Positions 58,854 to 64,000 of a stretch of 64,000 nt of DNA are shown in pieces (within the stretch, counting starts at the first letter, position 1; each line of letters opens with the position of its first letter). The position numbers were made by a program, and so were the translations under genes. The notes beneath the pieces were generated by a model that saw only the letters and a program-made list of their open reading frames with translations, did no database searches and was not told the origin of the DNA. Origin of the DNA: Arenicola marina (taxonomy: Eukaryota; Annelida; Polychaeta; Arenicolidae). The stretch is from NCBI GenBank assembly GCA_964019135.1, contig OZ025248.1, forward strand, positions 9,555,574 to 9,619,573, given 5' to 3'.

Positions 58854-59430
58854 TTTGTTATATATTCAGTATGTCACTAAACTATTGTAAGGCATAAACA
58901 TATGTTTTATTTCTCATGTTAAAAATGGGTTACATTTCTTCGCGAAATAAGGTAAATATGTCAAGTTAATTATATACATATAGGAGTAATATGTATAATA
59001 CTACACTATAGTAGTATAGTATACAGTAACGATTTTAAATGACTAGATAATGATATAGCACTTGAAACAAGCAGATCAACCAGTTAGCTGGCAAAGTAAA
59101 AATTATCACAGTGGGTGATTAAGTAAGATTTTTACCATGTTTAATCACTTTTGAATATTATATAATGAACGCTAAAATAAAAAAAAACGCAGTAGCCGAT
59201 CGCATGGACCTTCCACAAGACACATTTTGACTTGCCGGTGCCATCAATCAGTCCGTGGGGACTCAATAGTTCAGAGTTACTATAAATATATATTGATACC
59301 AAACACATGAACAAATAGATTACATGAACGAGGTCGTGAAGATATTGCAGATTACAACAAGAATGAGATCCTATTCCAAGGCAATGCGAAATGCATACTG
59401 TGGTGGGTGCGAACAGTGTTGAATGCTGTG

Positions 59431-61999
59431 TTAACTAGGGTTCATCCCCCATGTGATTTCGGAAGTATGCTGAACACTGTCGTCTGCTGTTGTCGTAAAA
59501 GCGCGGGAAGACTCGGTCCTCTCCGTCTTGGCGGATGCACCGGAAGTACGAATTGTGTCTGGATCTAGTTGTTCTCTGAAATAATACATAATACGTTATA
59601 CGAATAAATTTACCGTACATATGTATATATAATTATTCGTATATAATGTATTCCTATAATTTCGGTTTAGTGAATACATCGGCACTTCGTGATTCTCGCT
59701 CACATAGCACTCGAACATCGTGATGTCAGTCGCTCTCAAAAATAGCTCGCCAATAAATACAGACATTGTTCCGGAATCTTACACGAGCGTTCTATATTTA
59801 CTCTGACTCTTTACCGGGCTAATGTCATCGCATATATCAGTACAGAAGTCCTAACGAAAACATGTCAAGGGCCGATGGACGCGTATGACGCCAGTCGAGC
59901 GCCGCCACAAACTTATCAGAGTGCGGGACTCTGTTTGCTACACGCTCCGCTGGATAGGAAAAGATTACGACGCCCCGTTGGTTACTCAGAACGATTTAAC
60001 CACTTTTGGTCATATCGCGTCAATGGGAGAAAGAAAGAAGAGTGGAGCCATGTCCCCGGGGGTAACCCCCTACTCTTTACGAAGAAAAACAATGGATCTT
60101 TATCCTGCGACCACATAGACATGGCCACAGCGGGGCTCGAACCACCGAACCACGTGACGATAGGCTCTCAGGTGGCCGACCAGAGCACTCAATGCGAACG
60201 CTCTATCTAGCCCACTATCCTGCCGGCCCTTTACTCTCCGAATAGACCGCCACACGCCTGCATAGTTTTACGTCACAATGTCGCGACGGCAGTGAAGACA
60301 TCCGATAAAGGGCGGGGGTCTACCACAAGTCACACAATAAACACTGAGTGTGCGGCGGGTCAATCCACAACAAAAAGTGCGAAGGTTTCTGACGCACCGC
60401 CACACGCAACGTCTGTGACGTGCGTGAGGGCGTGGACAGCGCTACTTCACACCTTAATAGGTCACTCCCACAACCACACCCAAAGGCAGGGGCGGATCTA
60501 GGGGGGGGGGGGGTTACGGGGGTTGCAACCCCCCCCCCCTGCGAACCTGAACATACACTGTTAAAGTCGGCTTCTCCTCCGAGCATCCCGCCCCCCCTCC
60601 CCCGGTCGCAAGTTTTTTCAGAGAGCACGCCCCCGCCCCCCGGTCGCAAATTTTCAGAGAGCAACCCCGCCCCCTTGGGAACCTGAACATACACTGTTAA
60701 AGTAGCACCCGGTGGCAAGTTTTTTCAGAGAGCAACCTCCCCCCACCCCTCCCCTTGGCAAATTCCTAGATCCGCCCCTGAAAGGGAACGCCTCACTCTC
60801 CTAATGCCCACATAGTCCCCCCACCCACCCTCACCAGATCCCGAGCGGCAGTTTTGTTTCTGGCCACACGCGGGCATTATATTTCCGATCCAAATGACTC
60901 CTTATCCAAAAGCATCCATTGATTTGCCAAGCATATATATTCGGTATCCCCACATGAATCGAATCCCCAAGAACGAAGCGAGAATAATATCGAATCTCCA
61001 AGATAAGGACTACTCAAGACTGGGCGCGAAAAAAAAAACTTACTGGGGATATCGCGAATATCGAGGAATTCATTGACTGCTGTAACTGATCGCGGTAAAT
61101 AGGGAAAGGGTCTTCGCGCTGCACCAGGAAATGGTACGGATAACGATCCCCAAAAATTGCCAACTGCTAATCGCGAATCTCCAAGAATTGCTGGATGCTA
61201 ATCGCCGAGATCGGAAAAGGTATTCCCTCCCCTCTATACATAATATATGGCGAAAATGATGGATAGAGCCTATAATGCCACTGTACCTATGACTAAGATA
61301 GACGTCCAGGAGAAATTCGATCCGCCTGTGTTGTCCCCTCGGGTTGCAGTAGTTGCCCGCCCTGGCCTCGCCCTTCACCGTGTTATCACGTCGGTTACGC
61401 AGCAGAGGATCCGCGCCACCCTTCAGCAAGGCGCACACGACTTCGGCGTAACCGCGATACGCCGCTAGGTGGCAGGGTGTGTCTAGAAACTCGTTTCTGG
61501 CGTTGCAGTCGGCACCCCATTTTATAAATAACCTGCAAGTGTAAAGTGATCAAAGGTTAACAAACAAGCATAAAAGTGGCTTAATTCCTTAGCGTTATTT
61601 TTTTCCGCAGATATAACGGCAGAAATCTCTTAATTAATTGTGAGCGGAATTTGTCGAAAAGGTGACAAGATGAGGCCGATGCCTTCAATGCGCTTACCGA
61701 ATTATATCCAATCTCCCATTATCGGCCGCTGCATGAAGCGCGCATGCTTTGCTCGCACGACAAGCCGGGCCGTTTACGCATGCGCCAAGGGTCAGCAACA
61801 GTTCTGCCATCAGCGTCCAGCCATGACAGGATGCCCAGTAGAGGGCGTTTCCACCTATATCCTCTCCCTCTTGGCGCAGTTCTGCTTGGTTCCATTGACG
61901 GTTCAGCAATAGCTCCATTGCCTTCTCCTGGGAGCCAGACTGCATGAACTTCAACAGCAGCCCGGCGGATGTTGAATGATCTTCGCAGCGTGGTGTCAT
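59431..61999 (-). CDS. Ankyrin-repeat protein, unnamed
   Basis: Three exons, 61999-61698, 61532-61287 and 59575-59431, with GT-AG borders and closing phases, giving 230 residues. After an N-terminal helix-like region (AGLLLKFMQSGSQEKAMELL) there are about three clear ankyrin repeats: ALYWASCHGWTLMAELLL, CALHAAADNGRLDIIRLFI (spanning the first intron) and TPCHLAAYRGYAEVVCALL. A degenerate fourth follows (RRIEFLLD). The C-terminal ~50 residues are Ser/Thr-rich and end WGMNPS. Ankyrin stacks bind other proteins; the partner cannot be guessed. The start is the first ATG after an in-frame stop. A possible poly(A) signal (AATAAA, minus) is at 58906-58911. The second intron holds a SINE and an inverted-repeat element. 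The junction from exon 2 to exon 3 is the least certain part. Confidence 0.75.
59970..60232 (-). mobile_element. tRNA-derived SINE, near full length
   Basis: Same family as 3609-3865. The body (CATATCGCGTCAATGGGAGA, CCCCGGGGGTAACCC) leads to a B box (GGTTCGAGCCCC, minus strand) and a tRNA-like head ending near 60230. The AACC tail has shrunk to about one unit. It lies in the second intron of the ankyrin gene. Confidence 0.85.
60481..60787. mobile_element. hAT-like inverted-repeat element with GGCGGATCTAGG ends
   Basis: Begins CAGGGGCGGATCTAGG (60487) and ends CCTAGATCCGCCCCTG (60780), with AAAGG on both sides as a possible short target-site duplication. The interior is C-rich with TGAACATACACTGTTAAAG repeated twice. 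It is related to 13210-13545. It lies in the second intron of the ankyrin gene. Confidence 0.75.
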
Positions 62000-62674
62000 A
62001 GCTTGTGTCAGGGCTAATGACCGAATTCTTGTTCCGATACCAGATTAATATTTCGATTAATCGGCTTCAAATGTAGTCGTACGTTATTTGTTTGTTTTTA
62101 ATGTCCAAAGAAACGATCTAGCTGCGATCTAGTTGCGATCCAGTTGTATTCACCGTCTTCTTGCAGTTAGTTAGTCGTGGCCTATACAATATACCATGTG
62201 TGAACTGTATCGTCGCCGTGGGGCGTGAGCCTGAGCGTCCTCTGGTGTAAACGGGTGAGCAAGCCCACGCTATATAGGCCTCTCCAGTGTAAACACAAGC
62301 CAGTGTGATTCAATGTTAAGCACGTAGTACCAGTTCGAGTGACGCGGAGTGAGCGAGGGTGGGTTGGGGGGGGGGGGGGCGGGGGCAGAATGAAGGCGGC
62401 TCGCTGAGGAACACACGTTAACCACGCTGGGCTGCGCACATTGGCTCATTGAGGCGTGTGGGGGGTGGAGGGGGGGGGTGCATGCAGCTGTCGCTAAAGG
62501 GGGATTCCGCGTAGCATATTTACTTATATCGCGTCGGGGGACCTCCACACTGACGTGGGCTACGTCACGCCAGCAACTATCGCTGATTCACAGAATGAAC
62601 GTTCGCTTTCTTCTTCATAACCGCTATGTTACTAAGGAACTGATTCACCGACTTGCGTCACGAATTAGACCATA

Positions 62675-63022
62675 AGGTATGTAAGTGACGTCACAGACAG
62701 CGCGCGCTCACCTCTAGAAACAACCATTCTGGGTACAACGAGTCAGCGGGTCCCTATACTTTACTATGGGCGTCAAATTAGACTCGGTGATGTTTTGGAT
62801 ATGAATGCACTGTTAGAGTTGAAAACCATGTGGAGTAAATGTTTGGGGCTGTACCTCCATACCATACTAGTTTTAAATCGAACGACGCTGGGTTTTTTGT
62901 GCGTTTCACGCAATTACAAAGAGCTCCCCGTGTTATGTATATGGGGCGGTGAAGTGTCATGTACCCAAAACCGGATTCGCTGGAGGTGAACGCGCGCTGT
63001 CTGTGACGTCACTTACAGACCC
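62675..63022. mobile_element. ~348-bp MITE with CRE-like motif in both ends
   Basis: Arms of about 40 bp: GTAAGTGACGTCACAGACAG then CGCGCG and TCACCTC on the left, and their reverse complement on the right, with TA just outside both ends. TGACGTCA, the full cAMP-response-element palindrome, is present in each arm. No ORF. It lies about 0.7 kb upstream of the ankyrin gene start. Confidence 0.85.
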
Positions 63023-64000
63023 TATTGCCAGTGAAGTATGTGGTCCTAGCACTTTCTGTATCAGTTTATTGTCGATTATTTTTGTCTAGGTTATTTACCG
63101 GATTGTTTACTGGTTTGTTTACCATTATGTGTGCCAGTCACGTGTATTAGTATTAGTTGTTTACCACACTGTGCCTACTGGTTTGTTGATGTTTGTTGTT
63201 GTTTGCGCTGCGATGTTTACTGCTAGTGCGGTACCGGCCACAATGATATTGATATTTTTTTCTCGCACTCTGTTGTCAGTGGCCAATGTTGACACCAGGT
63301 CCGGGAAAAACCCATCTCGGTATACGTGTCAGAAATTGAGATTTTATCATATTTTGTTACAGTTTGACAAATTAGTTCATGTGGCGAAGTTTGGCGGCTT
63401 AAAAGCTGAAACTTACTTCATAAAATCCATTTTAGTTTTCCAGTCGTGCGTAAGGCTCAGGCAGGATTTTGGAGACTTGTGCTGAGATAAACCCATCTCG
63501 CACTCGAAGCAATGCCATATGCATATCATCTCGCTCTCGCTCTCTCGATTTTTTACTTTTCCCAATAATTGTAATAAATGATCAACATGAAATGAGTTTG
63601 CATGGTGAAATCACACACTAGCTACCAGTGCACATATGTTCAGGGTTGGAATGGGGTCTGTTTATGATTAATTAAGTTGCTGAAATTCCCCCTCAAAATG
63701 GCGTCGGGGCAGGGCCAGGGATGGTAGGAAAGTCGGGGGGGTGGATCCAGGAATTTAGATGACGGAGCTAAAACCAGTCAGTCAGACGGCGTAGCATCGT
63801 AAACATACGAGATTTCCTCATACGACGACTTGCACACGATATCCTATTCAGTTGATGGGAGATCGTTTTTTTAAATGTTGGCGGCGTGTGTGTGTGTGTG
63901 CGGGGGGGGGGTAAGTTTGTTCAGGCGATGCAGTGGTATAACACATAGATATACGGTTTAATTATTAATATACTGCTGCCTATATATTTGATCGATCTCG
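63023..64000. other. No gene recognised
   Basis: An open frame at 63129-63485 is hydrophobic at its start but matches nothing I know and has no splice context. A (GT)n plus G-run lies at about 63887-63912. Confidence 0.5.

Overview
This is animal nuclear DNA. Genes are split by many GT-AG introns, coding exons are islands in AT-rich sequence, and the non-coding part is full of minisatellites, tRNA-derived SINEs, short inverted-repeat (MITE-like) DNA elements and a LINE remnant. The exon-intron layout, the very high minisatellite load and the protein sequences fit an invertebrate deuterostome, most likely an amphioxus (Branchiostoma). That organism call is inference; nothing in the window proves it.

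Four protein-coding genes can be supported. (1) Minus strand, 280-10448 and running off the left edge: a large WD40 beta-propeller protein resembling the WDR97/WDR87 group, with at least 17 exons. Its first exon is not settled. (2) Minus strand, 15670-23534: a complete four-exon gene of 193 codons that I recognise as NOPCHAP1 (human C12orf45), a chaperone of box C/D snoRNP assembly. (3) Plus strand, 29267-39821: a complete ten-exon, 566-residue SLC41 (MgtE-type) magnesium transporter. (4) Minus strand, 59431-61999: a three-exon, 230-residue ankyrin-repeat protein I cannot name. The four are unrelated in function and look like ordinary neighbours.

Layout: 0.3-12.6 kb WD40 gene with intronic minisatellites; 12.7-15.6 kb repeats and a LINE fragment; 15.7-23.5 kb NOPCHAP1, whose introns carry several inverted-repeat elements; 23.5-29.2 kb intergenic with tandem duplications; 29.2-39.8 kb SLC41; 39.8-42.9 kb mostly unannotated; 42.9-57.5 kb dominated by three large minisatellites (40-, 32- and another 32-bp units, together over 10 kb); 57.8-64 kb transposon remnants plus the ankyrin gene.

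The most interesting signal is that several intronic minisatellites are built from splice junctions. At 7.2-7.6 kb and 2.5-2.9 kb each repeat unit carries a copy of the neighbouring exon's 3' splice site, and at 36.8-37.2 kb the units resemble the neighbouring exon's 5' splice site. In the clearest case the unit boundaries coincide with a short direct repeat (TCTCC), one copy in the polypyrimidine tract and one in the exon, which suggests how the array began. The two largest arrays also contain long, virtually identical higher-order duplications (1710 bp and 1020 bp).
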